From: Orthonyx spaldingii
Taxonomy: Eukaryota > Chordata > Aves > Passeriformes > Orthonychidae
Reading direction: 5' to 3'
DNA: 64,000 nucleotides
Assembly (NCBI GenBank): GCA_013397795.1
Contig: VZTJ01001204.1
Span: forward strand, 395,642-459,641
The translations under genes were made by a program, and so were the position numbers. The notes under the pieces were generated by a model. The model ran no database searches. It worked only from the letters and a program-made list of their open reading frames with translations, and was not told the origin of the DNA. This document shows positions 10,947 to 25,041 of this stretch, in pieces (position 1 is the stretch's first letter; every line of letters begins with the position of its first letter).

Positions 10947-13900
10947 CTGCAGTAATTAAAAAAGAAAAAATATCCTAAATTAGTCTTAGATACTTCTAAG
11001 CAGTAACACATTTTCTTTCATTAATTAAACCTTACATCTCAACAGTCCTGTCCACAGTAATACATCTGTATTAGGCACATAGGTTCAGGATGGATCAGGA
11101 ATAAAACCATTCCAAAAAGCTTCTGCCAAATTGTGGCTATTCAGCAAAGTGTTACAGAAGTAAATAAACACCTTATAAGAACAGATTAATTCAGTTAGGT
11201 GTTGTAAGTATCTTGCTAAACCTTTACATTGTTAACTAAAAGAATGAGAAGTTCATGTATAAAAAAATTCGTGATGGAGTTGAGAGAGGTCTCACCAAAA
11301 GACACCACTGACCTTCCAGTGACAAACCTTTAGAGTATGGGAACAAATTAATAGATGTAGAAGCATGACTCTTCAAATGCTGTGCCTGTTTTGGTTACTG
11401 AAGCATCAAAAAAGGGATGGTAGTAACTAAGAACCTCTGTATTCCTTATGTAATTACCTCTATCTTTTTCTCCAATTACCTGCACAAAAACCAGCAGTCT
11501 CATGCTGCTCCATGACCCTTACAGATTAAAAAAAATCAACAAACAAAAGTTTGAAAGTTTGTCTACCTTTTAGGCATCTAAAAAGATATTATTCTCTTGA
11601 CACACCCTTCCCAAGCAGTTTGGCTTCCTATTGATAGTGATTATAAGAATCTCATTAATGAAAAATGGAGTAGGGAGAAATCTTCTGAGCCAAAACATAA
11701 GTAGAAAAGCAGGAACTGGGAGCTTATAAATCAGGACTACCTCAAGATAAATTAGCCTAAGATAAGAAAGTTGTACTCTTATTTTCATATTGGTAAATTA
11801 CTAGTCCATCCAGAAACACAAATTCCATGTAACAAGGAAGGATAAGTTAAGATAACATGTTTTATTAAAAAAAAAGGAGGTATTTGAGAAGATCACAGGC
11901 TGGCTAGCACAGTATTCAGTCTCTATTTCAGAGTGAATTGTCAACAATAAGTAAGAAAGAACAAGGCAATAATATGGTCTTACTTTCCCAGAATGCCCCT
12001 TTGGCCTCATATAAAGCTATTTTTCTGGCTTCAGAAATCCCTATAATAAAAAGTCCCTGAGGGACACACTGAACCAGAAGCGACTGCCTTAACAGTACTG
12101 AGTGAATTACAGGAATCCTGAATTCACCCAATTATTTTTTCAATAGTAGTATTTTTTTAGCAACTGCAGCAGGGAATGTCTCATTCATCACTCTTTTCAT
12201 CACATGCTCTGTTATTCTGATGGAAAAACCACCTTCTCAACCCTTCAAAATGCTGCACCACATCTCTTCTCACATTTTTCCACAGATAAAGAGATCAATA
12301 TCTATTCAGTCATTTCATGTGTGGAAACTACGTCAAAACTTTGATCAACCCTTTTGCCCTCCATTTATCTATACTTACCTATGAATTTTATCATAATAAC
12401 CTTCTACAAACCTTCTTAGTTAGCCCTCATCTCTACTAGGCTGAAAAAAATATGGGTACCTCCACTTCCTGTTTCAAGTTATTTGTGAACAAAATAACTG
12501 CACAGGTCTCAGTACAGACCATCATTAAACTCCACTGGTGATTTACTGCAATGAAAATTGGTCATGCACTTGACCTTGCTTCTTATCTTCTAACAAATAA
12601 TCTACTGTGGTAAATCCTTTCTCTTATCCCAAATCTTTATGTTTCCTTCAAGAGTCTTCAGTAAAAGCTTTTGTGAAACATTTTATTAATGCACTTAGGT
12701 TGTTATCAGCTCAAGTAACCTCAACCAAGACGGCAGTGAAGTCCCTAAGGAATGACAATTATCTGTACAATACATAAGCTTTCCTTTACGAACACTTCCA
12801 CTGTGTCAAATTTAACCACGTGTCTACAAATTCATGATTCAAAGATACTGTGCTCAGTAACTTCCAGTACCCTCCCGGATTCAAGAAATCAAAAGTGTCA
12901 AGCATGTAAAAATTTAAGTGGGTTAAACCACCAAAGGAGAGTACTGCAATAGAACCTGCCTTTCTTTTTATTAAGTTCCTCAAGAAGTTTATTAAAACAG
13001 ATTGAAGAAAACTTTTAGTTTCTATTCTTGTTTTATAATGTATCAGTGAAACTCAAGGAATTCATCAGCATTACACATCTGAATTGCAATACTCATACAC
13101 ACAGACATTTTAGAAAAAACATAGCTATCAATTTTATATTATTTAAATCAGTAATTTCTGTCATTTTAGTTTTTCAGCCAACATAGAAAAGTACTTTAAA
13201 TGTTATCATTCTTTGCAGTTTTTTACCTTGAGTTACAAAAGCAAATGAACACAGGAACACAGAGGAACTTAAAAAGAAAGGGGTTTCAAAAAGCCACATT
13301 GGAATATTTTTAAATTATGCAGAAATTTAAATAAACAGGATACAAAAAAGGTCGACAGAAAAGATAAAGGAATAGGGAACTCTAGCTCCAAAATACGTAA
13401 ATTGTAGTGATCCCTGAAGTAAAGAAGTCCAGAGATAAGGTGCAAGTAAAACCAGAAATGGCCTAGTAACTTTCAATTCCAAATATTTATTGCCAAAATT
13501 TTCCTTTTTTCATTTTGTTTTTAAGGAAAATTTTCTGGTAGAACACAAACTATTTTTGACTAATGTAAACAATATACAGATTTTTTAAAAATGTATTTTT
13601 ATTCTTGCTTTGGAATGGAAGAGAAAATGTCAGAAATAAATTTAGCTGTGAAAGAATTTACTTTGAAATAAAATTAAGTTACATTTTTAAATATATGGGT
13701 AATGAATGCAACTAGGACAAAACTAAGCAATTCCAACTTTTTAGCAAGGTATTAATCATACATAATTAGTAGGGAGTGGAGAAGTTCCATAAATGAGCTA
13801 AGGCATCTTGAGAGTATTGCTTGCTTCAAGGGATGAAATATGACACAAAGCAAAGTAGTAATTAAAAACATATTTCACTAACACTTGTATATCATGACAT

Positions 13901-14196
13901 TTACCACTTTAATTATCTGTAATTGTTTCAACCTAAACATATTGTCAGAGTGTACTGTTCTCCAGGCCTAATACACTGATGTCAGAGGAGAACAATGAAA
14001 TGAAGTAGCAACACAAGGCCAGCTGTTTATATACCATCTACATGCTAAACAGTTTCACATGTGAAATTTTAAATCCATATTTAAAGTGCAGAATTCAAAA
14101 GTTTCTATATTGCTCTAAGAAATTCAGTTAACAAATTAAGCATTATTAGAGAGCACCTATAAAAAAGTCCTGCATCAGGCACAGCATCACTAGCCA

Positions 14197-14749
14197 GGGT
14201 GATGGGTGGGGATTGTCCCGCTCTGCTCTGCACTGGGGCAGCCTCACCTCAAGTGCTGTGTGCAGCGTTAGGGCACCTCAGTATAAAAAAGACACTAAAC
14301 TATTTGAGAGTGTCCAAAGGAGGGCAACAAGGATGGTGAAGGGCCTTGAGGGGAGGCCGTATGAGGAGTGGCTGAGGTCACTTGGTCTGTTCAGCCTGGA
14401 GGCGACTGAGGGGAGACCTCATTCCAGTTACAACTTCCTTACATGAAGAAGAGGAGGGGCAGACACTGATCTCCTCTCTTTGGTGACCAGTGACAGGACC
14501 TGAGGGAATGGTATGAAGTTGTGCCAGGGGAGGTTTAGGTTGGATATTAGGAAATGGTTCTTCATCCAGAGGGAAGGAGCAGGCTCCCCAAGAAAGTGGT
14601 CCAGCACCAAGCCTGGCAGAGTTCAAGAAGCATTTGGAGAATGTTCTCAGGCACGTGAGGGGGCTACTGGGGATGTATTGTGGAGGGCCAGGAGTTGGAT
14701 TCAGTGGTACTTATGGTCCCTTCCAACTCAAGATATTCTATGATTCTAC
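14197..14749 (+). mobile_element. CR1 LINE 3' fragment, plus-oriented
   Basis: This is a 5'-truncated CR1 carrying the C-terminal end of ORF2 and the 3' untranslated region. The frame at 14213-14446 reads VQRRATRMVKGLEGRPYEE and LGLFSLEATEG, typical of the CR1 ORF2 C-terminus. RLDIRKWFFI follows near 14540 in another frame. The element ends in the CR1-type 3' terminus ATTCTATGATTCT at about 14735-14747. The frame is broken by shifts after about 14446. There is no 5' half, as expected from the frequent 5' truncation of LINE insertions. Confidence 0.9.
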
Positions 14750-17700
14750 AAAACTTCCAGAGTATCTGTGAAGAAAATTCTTACTGACCTAGGTATACAA
14801 CCATTCTCATCCTAAGTCTTCTGTATGTAATTCAGTGTACATCTAGATTCAATTTATAATACAAAAATCTGTTTAAAACTCTTACTCTTCCTAAAACTTT
14901 TATGACTGAAAGCCCTTTTAACATAAATTTGACAGTGTACAGTTAACTGAACTTGACATGCACACATAGCTTTGTGAAACAATAGACATAGTTTAAGTTT
15001 CAGACCACAGATTTGAAATGGTGGAAACAGCTGGAAATATTGGCACAAAACATATCCACAAAAGAAAGCAAACATAATAGTTTAGCTCTTTAAATGACAA
15101 AGAAGGAAATATGTTACTTTAAAATGCTTTTGTACTCTTGAATATTCAAAGGCATTCTAATAGGTAGTTTTGGGGAGACTTTTTTGTGGGTGCTTTTTTT
15201 GTTTGTTTTCCAAGAGTAGATGTTTGAATAAAGTACTATAAGTGGAATGAGATACAGATTTTAGCATTACACAAAGTCTTCTTCCTCTTCCCCCCAAATC
15301 AGTTTGAAAACATTTTGAAAAATGCTACTACTTCCTAAAATGCAAGGTATATTGTTATTCCTTAAATGTAAACACAGAATAAGAGGTTAGAGAAAAGAGC
15401 AGCTATGCAGCCGGTGGTATTTACTAATAGTCCATATGCTCACTTGTTTCCAATACAATACTTTGAACAACAATTTACTGTATCTTTATTTGGGAACTGG
15501 TAACCATACAACAGAACCAGAATAGATGAAAAAAAGGTTCAATACTGCACTGTCATTTTCTAATCTTTACAGCATTCCTTACTTTATAAGGACACAAAAT
15601 AATATTCTTTATGTATTAACTGGAAGAAAATCTTCGAATTTGCTCCTTTACACAGGTATCTTTAAAGCCTGTATAGAGCCAGCATTTACACTTCTGTAAC
15701 CCTTGACTGGGTAATCTTTAGCACTTTTTCCACTCTCAGCAGCATCTCCATTTTATTCTCCCACGTAAATCCCTTCAGTAATAATATAAGAACACTTGCA
15801 CTTAGAATGCATAACTAATCAACAATAGCAGAGCTTTAGGATTTTTCCAGATCCTTGCAAATGAAGTTTCCACTGCTGTAGTGCCAGAGTACATCATGAA
15901 CATTCATCATCAGGAACATTTTACTGAGTTAAGAAAAGAAGCAGACACAAGCTCTCACTGAACCTGAATTGGCCTATCTTTATCATATTTTATAATTTTT
16001 TTTTGCCATGCTCATTACCACGGAAACAAAAAAAATGCTGAATTCAACAATGGATTTGCAGCAAGCACTCAGCCCACGTCATTATACCACAGCTAAATGA
16101 CAGATAGCAGAAGCAGCAAACAGAAGGAGGAAACGTGAATGAGGAAACACTGAGATCAATGTGAAACCAGATAATCTCATCTCTGAAACTATTTTTACTG
16201 TAGTTAATTATTAAAACTGTTGTGAAATACATCCAAATGCAGTAGTAGTGAAGAGAATAAAGATACAGAAATTTACTCTCCAACAGAATTAAGCAAGCCT
16301 GTTTTTATACAGACCTGTATCTATATCCCAACACCTTTCTGTGCAGCAACTGCAAGTGCCTTTTCTGTACATGCCATGATTTCCTGGCAATTAGACTGCT
16401 GAATACTTCCTGATCGCTCATTGGAATATTTTGGGACTCATGTTGCTTCCAAGTACAGTAAATACTCATATTTTAGTTACAACATGAAGAAATAAGAAAA
16501 TCTTAATACTCTATGTGACAAGAGTAATAGTCAAAACACTGTGTTAGGACTCGTTGTTTACACTTTTTAATGCAAATTGGAAAAATACTTGGGAAAGAAT
16601 AATTTGGGCAAGACAAAGACAAGAAAAATCTTGCCCTAATGTAGAAAAATACAGATTATTTAGGTTATTCTAAGAAAATTTGAAGAAATAATTGTTCACA
16701 TTCTCCCAATAAAGAGATTTCTAAATACATCACATTCTAAAATTAAGAAACCAACAGATAATTTAATCAAGGTTGGAAGAAGAGGTGAGCCAAATTCAGG
16801 CCAAGTTAAAATGTATTTTTAAATTTCAAATTACTATTTTTAACAGATAAGATTATTCACTCTTGAAAGAATTTACTTCAGAAAAATCATCTCTTGAATT
16901 ATGCAAGATCATAAATGGTCCTTTTCCTTGCCTTTCAATACACTAAATTGTCAATAACTAGGAGATTAAAACCTCTAACTTCACTACCTTGTCTTCTCCT
17001 TTACTATCTCAGAACAAGCAACAGATGACAATTCAGGTGGGTGGTCTCCCATACACGGGATACCAGGATCCTTACTCAGTATTCAGCATTTTCTGAGCCT
17101 GTGCCAAACAGGTGATTCTCATGGGTACACAGGACACTTACCAGGGTAAATCCACTAACACAACAATATTCTTATAATCCATTCTAACTTCTAACTTGAA
17201 CATTTGCATTGTGTCTCCTTAACATACACCTTCCAAATTATATCTGAAGACAAAATGCCTTTTCACTGCCATAGAGATGCCAAATTTCACCCATGGAGTG
17301 GAAGCTTTGCACCACTGCAGCGAACAGTTCCAAGAGCTAATATGTGAATTTACTAAGTTCTTTGAGATCCTACAGGATGAGGAGTGACATAAAATGGAAG
17401 CAATTATCCCATTAGCAAAAAAACTTTTTTTCTTGTGCAAGGCATTAGAATCTCTCCAAACATTCTTGTGGCAGAAATTAATTAGGGCAAGGTGGAGATT
17501 CAGACAATATCCTGGCTCTACCATTGTGCCAAAGAACTAATCAAGTACAGAGCTATCTAAACTTGCACAGTTTTCTCCAGACCACCAATCGAGCTTCAGT
17601 TTTTGAATAAAAGAAAGCATTACTGAACGGAACTTCTTTTAGCATATTTACCCTGAAAAGTATTCTGGAGAACTGGGTAGGCTTTAAGGATAGGAAAAAT

Positions 17701-20700
17701 TATTTATTCCTCTAAATTTCAGGGCAAAGTTGTCAGGGTAAAAAGATGTCAGATGAAATGACTGAGACCTCTTTGGCAAACATCTCAGAGCTGCAACCTG
17801 TAGACTGTACAAATTAGGATATTCATTTAGGTGAGACTGACAACCCTGTATTTAAGCAATAGTCTGTGTGCATCGGCCTGACAATGAACGGAGACTGGTA
17901 GAACAAAATCCTGTGCAAAACTGCATTATTAAAAAATTAGCTCCATAGCAACTTTGCATCAAAACAAGAAAAAATCTTTTTCAGCATGCATTAAATGGAA
18001 CACAATTAAGGTTCTATTGAAGTTCCAAATAAATAATTTTTTAAAATATGACTAAAACAAGTCATAAAATCCAAGCTAATATGGACCACAACAATGAAAG
18101 GGTGCTGTTAACAATGTGAAACTTCTCATGTAAGAAGAAATCGATTTTCTGTTAACATTTAGAAGCTACATAGATTTCCTTGTCAAACAATCATATCTAA
18201 AATCTTAATGATCCATGAACAAATCGGAAAGGTTTCTTTTTGTTAGATTATTTCATATGCTCAGATTGTATATTGAAAAAGTCACAGATATTTGCCATCT
18301 TCATACTAGCAGTAAGCAGCTAATTAAAACTAAGGGTAGGAATTTCAAAAAACTATTCATCTGAGTATCCAGCCTACTTGGACCAACCAAGTAGGTAGCT
18401 ACACTAAAACTGTAATTACCTGTTATATTTCATAGCCAGATGGAAGAATGCTGCCTTTACGACTCCATACAAAGAACAATATTGGTTTGTAATACTGTCT
18501 TCATACAAATCATACTACAAGATTACTATCAGTCTAGCCAGCTCTTGCCGAATTCAAAAATCACTTCTTGATTCAGTATTTCAGAATACCTTTAATAAGA
18601 AGAAAACCTATAGACACAAACTGGAATGCAGAATTAGGACAAATACAACAGTGATGTTACATGGCATGTATTTATAAGACCTGAACACATAACTATAAAC
18701 TACAAAAGTAAAGTGGGTGACCAGAGCTGGGGATGTGGAAAAGGAAGTGGACCTCCATACACACATACACACAGAGCATGCAGAAACCACAAAAGCCATT
18801 TGAATAAGAATGACGTTAAATTATTATCCTTTTACAACACAATACACTTAATAAAAGATTTCTGATGCTTTTTTAAAAGACAAAGGCCAAGAATCACCCC
18901 AGTACAACTTATGATAAAACCTACATATCTTACACCCTTTTTTCATATGTTTAAAACAATGGTGATCTCTTTTTCAGTGCTTTTACACTATAAAAATGAA
19001 CAGCTCTGACCCATATCACTAATTCATGATGGAATAAAATCAGACCAAAAAAATTATCTCCAAATTATTTCCTGCTTACAGGAAATAAAATATTAAGTTG
19101 GTCAGCCTTGGTGATAACTTACATGTCTTGACATACACAAAGTTTCATGTTTGGTGAATGTTAAAAATAAAGGTTGAGGTGCCTTGAACATTCAGATATC
19201 TTTAGGCTTGGCGAGGGGATGAACTGTGGTTTTTTCAGGATTCCAGCACTAATGAAATGCCCAAATTTTGTCTCACTTATCTCTCGACCCTTCAGTCAGT
19301 CTTTTTTCTGAATCTGAACCTTTCTCCCAAAGTTAACAGGGTTTTAGTCAATTTGTCTGCTACCGTTCATCTAATCGCTTGTTGCTCCTAGCAATAATAA
19401 TTTGACAGACACCGATTTTTTTAACAAAGAATGAAGCCACAGGAAAATCCCCAAATCAGTCTAGACATTTTGCCTCGAAGGACTTTGCCTGACCTATGCC
19501 AAAATATTGCTAAACTGCTACAGCTGACTCCACTTCCCTGCTACAGAGGATACTAAAATGCTTCACACATGTTTGAAAAAGAATCCCAGTAATGTTGTGC
19601 CCTTTCAAAAAGTACTTTAGAAGTTTACAAAATCCACATGGAATACACTCCCTATTATTTACATACAGAAAACACAATACTTTGAGCAACTACTTTTACA
19701 ATGGGCCTAACAATAGCCAACTTCCTTTCTTATTCTGGCAAAATCTTCCCTGAACATTTGCAGGGGTTTGTTAGAGGATAATGATTTTAGGATTTCCTTT
19801 TCTTCTACTAATGAACAGGTTGGACCGTTTGCAGACTATCTCTTTTCCCCATCTCAACCCAATCTGTGGACATCTTGTAATGATTTTTAGGGGAGTGGAA
19901 GAACATCTGCCTCCCAGAATTCAGCATCAAAGTATGTGCATGATTCTCCCTGACACACTATTGTTTTGTATCTTGTCATTACTATGTTTATATACAGCAG
20001 TTCTCTCCTATGCAGGCAGATGTTGTAATGGCCCATAACTAAATGTAATTGCTTAATATTCAAAGAGTGATTAATGTTGACTATGAACAGATACACTAAT
20101 TTAGTGTAGTTCCAAAAAGTACTAATCTCTACATATTTTCTACACAGATTAGATAGAACCTCTGTCAGCCTGATCTGTATGGATATCTGTAAGGAGGTTA
20201 TAGACATGAATCAGAGAAATGTCTCTAAAAATGTTGAAGCTCATTCTCCTTCAATGAGTATTCCTGCTTCCTGTTCCTATTTTTTAAATTTTTTTTTACT
20301 TCAGCTTCATTGTTCTAACTAGCTAAATATAAACTTCCATAATCTGCAAAAGGTCTACTATCAACAGATGATTAACTATATATGCAATACAAATACCCCT
20401 CCAAAAGAGTGTGTAGCTTTTGCAGTAAATTTCCACAGGTACAGTAGATCTTGAGGGAAATTGTAAGATAATGTATAAATGGTCAACAGAAAAAAAAAGG
20501 TGTATCTTTTTTTTTTAAAAAAAAATAACATTCTTATAAATCTATCCCTCCATTTTGAATTAGTGATCAGCCTTTGCCATGCCACCCACATATGAAGGAT
20601 TCCTGTAGAACAGCATTCTAACATATCCTGCTCTTTTTTCAGCTGTTTGTAGCTATTCCCTCTCACAAGGTTCTCAGCTTCCCTGGACTGGTGGCATTGG

Positions 20701-21921
20701 TGAGCAACTCTCTGGTATTCCCCGCATTCATGCTGACAGCTCCTTAACCATCGGATCATCTTCCCAGGGCTGTTTGTTTACGTATCTGACATAGAAGCTG
20801 GTCAGAGTCTTCTACCTACCACTCCTCTTGTGCTTCCATTTTCATTTGTTTCTCTTCCAGATCATGAAAGGCAAAGCTTTTTAAATGTTCCTGCTACCTT
20901 TCTTGCTTTAGCAGATACTTTTCAAGTGCTTAATGCTTTGTTAAGTTTGGGTATTTCAGCCTTTCTGTATCGTGGTTGTGTTACTTTGTACAGAACGCAT
21001 GACATGACACAACAAGATGCTTTGTGTTAAAGACAAAAAAACCTTGAGATCTTTGTGCATTTCACAATATATCAAAAACAAGTATTACAGAAATCAGTCT
21101 CAGCCTACTCTGATTAAAGGAAAATGGTAGTCTACCTGACTTCCTGATACTCTAATTCTTTTAAGAGGTACTGCTCCAGGGAACACTTGACTTCTGGTAA
21201 GTGAAGTCTTTCCCCCACCCACCTCTTCCCAGGCTTGTAGGATCATACTTCACATTTGTTCCTATTTAAATTAAGAAGTGGAACAGAAACATGAAACTAC
21301 CTTAAGCAAAAATGAACAAGTCTGGTCTAAGGAATCTATCCCTTATTTGTTATCTTTGGAAAGGGTGGATTTTCAATTAACACTTAAACTTTCCTGATTT
21401 TCCTTGGAATTGATAAGAATAGAAAAGAAAAATATATTTTCAAAGATGAGGAATTTGTTATTAACATACACAAAATAAAAATAATTTTTAAAAAAATTCA
21501 ACTGGCTGATTTTGTCCTGGGTAGTTCAGAATGGAAGTAAATCATGGGTTCTGCCATTTTTTTATAACTTTTTCAGAGGTTTTACTAGTTATTAGAGATT
21601 TGCATTTTTTATTTAAAAAATTTTAACTTGTCCATTACTAATATTTACTGTGGTTCACTACATTGTGCAGGAAATGAGAACTCACAAATTAGGACATACC
21701 AGAACTAAGAGTAGTAATGCAACATTACATTTATCCCCTTAACAAATTTATATGTCCTTTTACCTAAAATTCCAATAAAACCCCCTGGCTAAGGTAAAGC
21801 CTCCTGCCTGCAAGATCCACACACACTGTAAATACAATTCTTTCTCCTCTTGCAGTTGTTTGCACTGGCCACTTGTCCACCCTCAGGCAGATATGCATCA
21901 TACAAATAAAAGCTGTAACTT

Positions 21922-21956
21922 TTATAAATTTTATAAATCTTATAAATGTTATAAAT
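21922..21956. repeat. Four copies of TTATAAAT at exact 9-base spacing
   Basis: TTATAAAT starts at 21922, 21931, 21940 and 21949. It is a short tandem repeat in intron 3. Confidence 0.85.
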
Positions 21957-24891
21957 TTGAAAGTTAATAGTTATGAAGTCAGAAGTCTTGACATCATAAC
22001 AGTTAAATCAGAAAGTAACATATATCTGAGCAAAGATCTGTTTGGAATACGTGTTTTAGGCAACAGGGAAGATGTAAGACTGAAAACGAAATTAAATGCA
22101 TTACAATGAAATGCAGGTGAGCAACCTGGCTGAAATCCTCAAAATTTGTCCTGGAATTTTGGCGTCAAATGTAAAGGGGATTCCCTGTAGTACACACATA
22201 TTTTAAGATACCATTATAAATCAATCTTTGGTATTTGTACATAAAATTAATTAGAGGAGATTCAACAGGGCATGTATTTTTCCCCAAATCATTACTATCC
22301 TTTTTTTCATTTGAGCAAGAAATGGAAAATATTTTCTAAGAATATTACTTATTTTGGTAAAGATCATACAAACATAATTTTTCATATTTTAATAGTGTTA
22401 ATACCTTACTCTGTTCTAGTTCTACATAAATTTAAAACAGCAATAAAAGGAGAAGGTTCGCTAGTCTAGTCTGCCCAGATTGTTACCGGACAATAAGAGA
22501 CAAGAAAGACTGCAGATAACAAACCTGTAAGTGTCAGATAACTGATCCTTAACTGAATTTTGCAACTTTGTGGTCAATATATTCAGAGATCTTACATTCA
22601 CGAACATATCTGGTAGTAAACACTCTAAACCCATCTACTCACATCAGATGGTGCATTTAGAGATGGAGTTTAAAAGCAGTATTCCCCATTTCCCACAGTG
22701 TAAATGAAAAGCCTGTGTTACTCGAAGCACTAATTCAAATGGACAGTTTCTTTCCAAGGAATGCATGCTTGACTGTTGTTTTTCCCCATGCTGTTGTTGC
22801 ATAAAGGTCACAACTGTATAAAATACACAGGCATGGGATCACTATCCCATGCGGAGTCAGCCCAAATGAATTCCATTACCAGCTTCATGAATGACTTGCA
22901 ACATGAGTAACAGAATTATTTTCTCTTCTTTGTTCATCTGTACAATGATACTTACCTTCACCAGGATGTGGGAATTGATTATAGATATGTTAATATTTAG
23001 GAAGCATCATAAGCTACATCCATTCCTACAGATATCTGTCCTACAGTAGCTTGACAAGGTTTTTCAGGACAACGATTATCTGTCTTTTTTTATTTGTTTG
23101 CACAGTTCCCTGAACAATAGGGTCTTAATCCTTGACTTGGACAGCAAGACACCATTGAAACATAAATAATTAGGAAACAATATGAGTTGAGAGATTTTAG
23201 CAAAGTGTTATACTTCCCAAGGGTCCAAGGCACAGAGCATTTAAATGACCAGAATTTAGCCAAAGCAAAGGGAACTGGGGACAAGAAACCATAGCCTTGG
23301 TTGCTTCTAACAACTTTGGTGGTTTGTTCTTGAAAGAGCAGTGATACAAAAAAGAGGACTGATGGAATGCATATGTGAGAAAAAACTCTATTCAGTGGAG
23401 CATAGGAACTGCAAATATAGTTGTCTTTTGAGTGAGGTACTTAGGGCAAGAGCTTTTTATGTATTTGCCAACTCTACTGTATTTGCAAATTATGAGCAAA
23501 CACGGTAGAAAAAATACTGGGTTGTTTGGAGGATGTGAGGGAAGGTGGTTTCAAGAAACAGCACATAAACATGCAATTTGCCAGAAGATACATCAAGAAA
23601 GAGTTGTATAACCAACGCTAGCAGTTGTCTCTTGAGATGTGTTCTTATGCACATAGAGGCTGCATTTCTTATGAGTATACCCACTACATTCAAGGCAGAA
23701 TCTCAAAAGTATCAACTGTGTGTCATATACCAAGAATATCCCCCTGCTTCCTGTCAGAAGCAAAAAGGTTGAAGCTGGTCCAATCACTTGAGTAGCTCTT
23801 CATTTTGGATGGCCCTTCATCTTCAGCATCTAATAGCTTCAAGTATCAAGCATAAAGGGTATGACATGGAATTTGTGCCAACATTTCTAAGGAAAACAAT
23901 TACTGAACAATTAAATAACAGTTTCTTCATTGCCTGCCCTTACATTTTTCTGTTGTTAGTGACTTCCAAGCTTTGTACTCTCTGAAAGTGAGTATCAGAA
24001 ACTTGGGCTTGTTTAGAATTGAAAGACTGGTGGGAAGCATGACTGTAAGCATTAACATGAAAAATAATTCCTTCCAAGTGACAAATGAAGAAATGCTCTG
24101 CTTCCAGTCAATCTGGAAGATACCTGGAGGACAGGCAATTTCCACAAGGTGATGAATGAAAAGGAAGTAGAATGTTGACACTAAAGCCTGGAATGTTTCC
24201 AGTAAACTGTGAATGCAGGGTGGGGCCAATGAAAGCAGTCTTCAGGGCAAATAAAGGCAAAAGAGTTAGAGTTTAATACTACCCACAACTTTATTTTTCC
24301 TGAATAAAGTTAATGCCAAAGCAGTATATTAGAAAAAAATTACTTACAACAGAGAGACTAACTAAACATTATTTTCAGCCACTAATATGTATACAATATG
24401 TATGTGTAATGCACATGCAATAAGAAACAAAATAAACATTTACCTAGGTGTAGCAAGTTAGAGTATCTCAGTATTTTAGAACAGCCTGTATCCCACCAAA
24501 TTACTACAAAATGTCATTATTACACTGTGCATCCAAAACTCTTTGATACTCTCAGTCAACAATACATACTTTATATAGACACTTAACTTTAAACATATTA
24601 ACCCACTCATGTAATCCATTCAATGCACAATAAAAATTAAAGCAAATCTGTCTTTCCAGCCATTTAGCTCCATCACCCACTTTTGTATTTGACAGTTAAC
24701 TAATCAAAAACTTGAATCAATTAGAATGATAAGGATTTTTTTAAAGACTCAGAAGTAATATGCATACAATTTGACATGATCTGAAATAAATGCTGAAGCT
24801 CTGTTCTTGAAAGAAGAGAAATAAAGTTACCTTTTTTTCTTCTTAATTGAAGTAAATGGAAGAAAGGTCTTAGAAAGTCTTAATGTCTTAC

Positions 24892-25041
24892 CTGTTGGTA
24901 TGCTTCATAGATTATATCAAACAAGAAAGCCTGAGGCATTTCACTGGCTCTGTACCTGGCACGTTCCAGTGAGTGGTCTAAGTAGCCATCAGCAGCAGAG
25001 GCAATAACAGTAGAAACTAAAGGACGGATTGCTCCTGCTGC
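24892..25041 (-). CDS. CRPPA: CRPPA coding exon 3
   Basis: This exon is exactly 50 codons (residues 154-203), from AAGAIRPLVSTV to FLFDIIYEAYQQ. It continues the chain directly from the HG at the end of exon 2 and closely matches the human protein in the same place, including the RASEMPQAFLFD segment. In the IspD fold this part carries the strand and loop that follow the active-site aspartate, and it includes part of the dimer contact. The acceptor reads TTCCACAG|GCAGCA and the donor CAG|GTAAGA, both close to consensus; both boundaries fall between codons. No stop or frameshift is seen. Confidence 0.96.

Larger units (their letters stand above)
10947..24891 (-). other. CRPPA: CRPPA intron 3 (13.9 kb)
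   Basis: The intron has donor GTAAGA at 24891 and acceptor CTGCAG ending at 10947. It is AT-rich and mostly unique sequence. The only clear interspersed repeat is a plus-oriented CR1 3' end (about 14197-14749). A small 9-base-period tandem repeat lies at 21922-21956. Open frames of 60-127 codons elsewhere show no recognisable protein similarity or codon structure. Confidence 0.85.

Noticed and set aside
20376..20759. 127-codon minus-strand open frame in intron 3
   Set aside because: It runs through poly-A/T stretches (about 20490-20526), giving a Lys/Phe-rich low-complexity segment, and has no recognisable homology.
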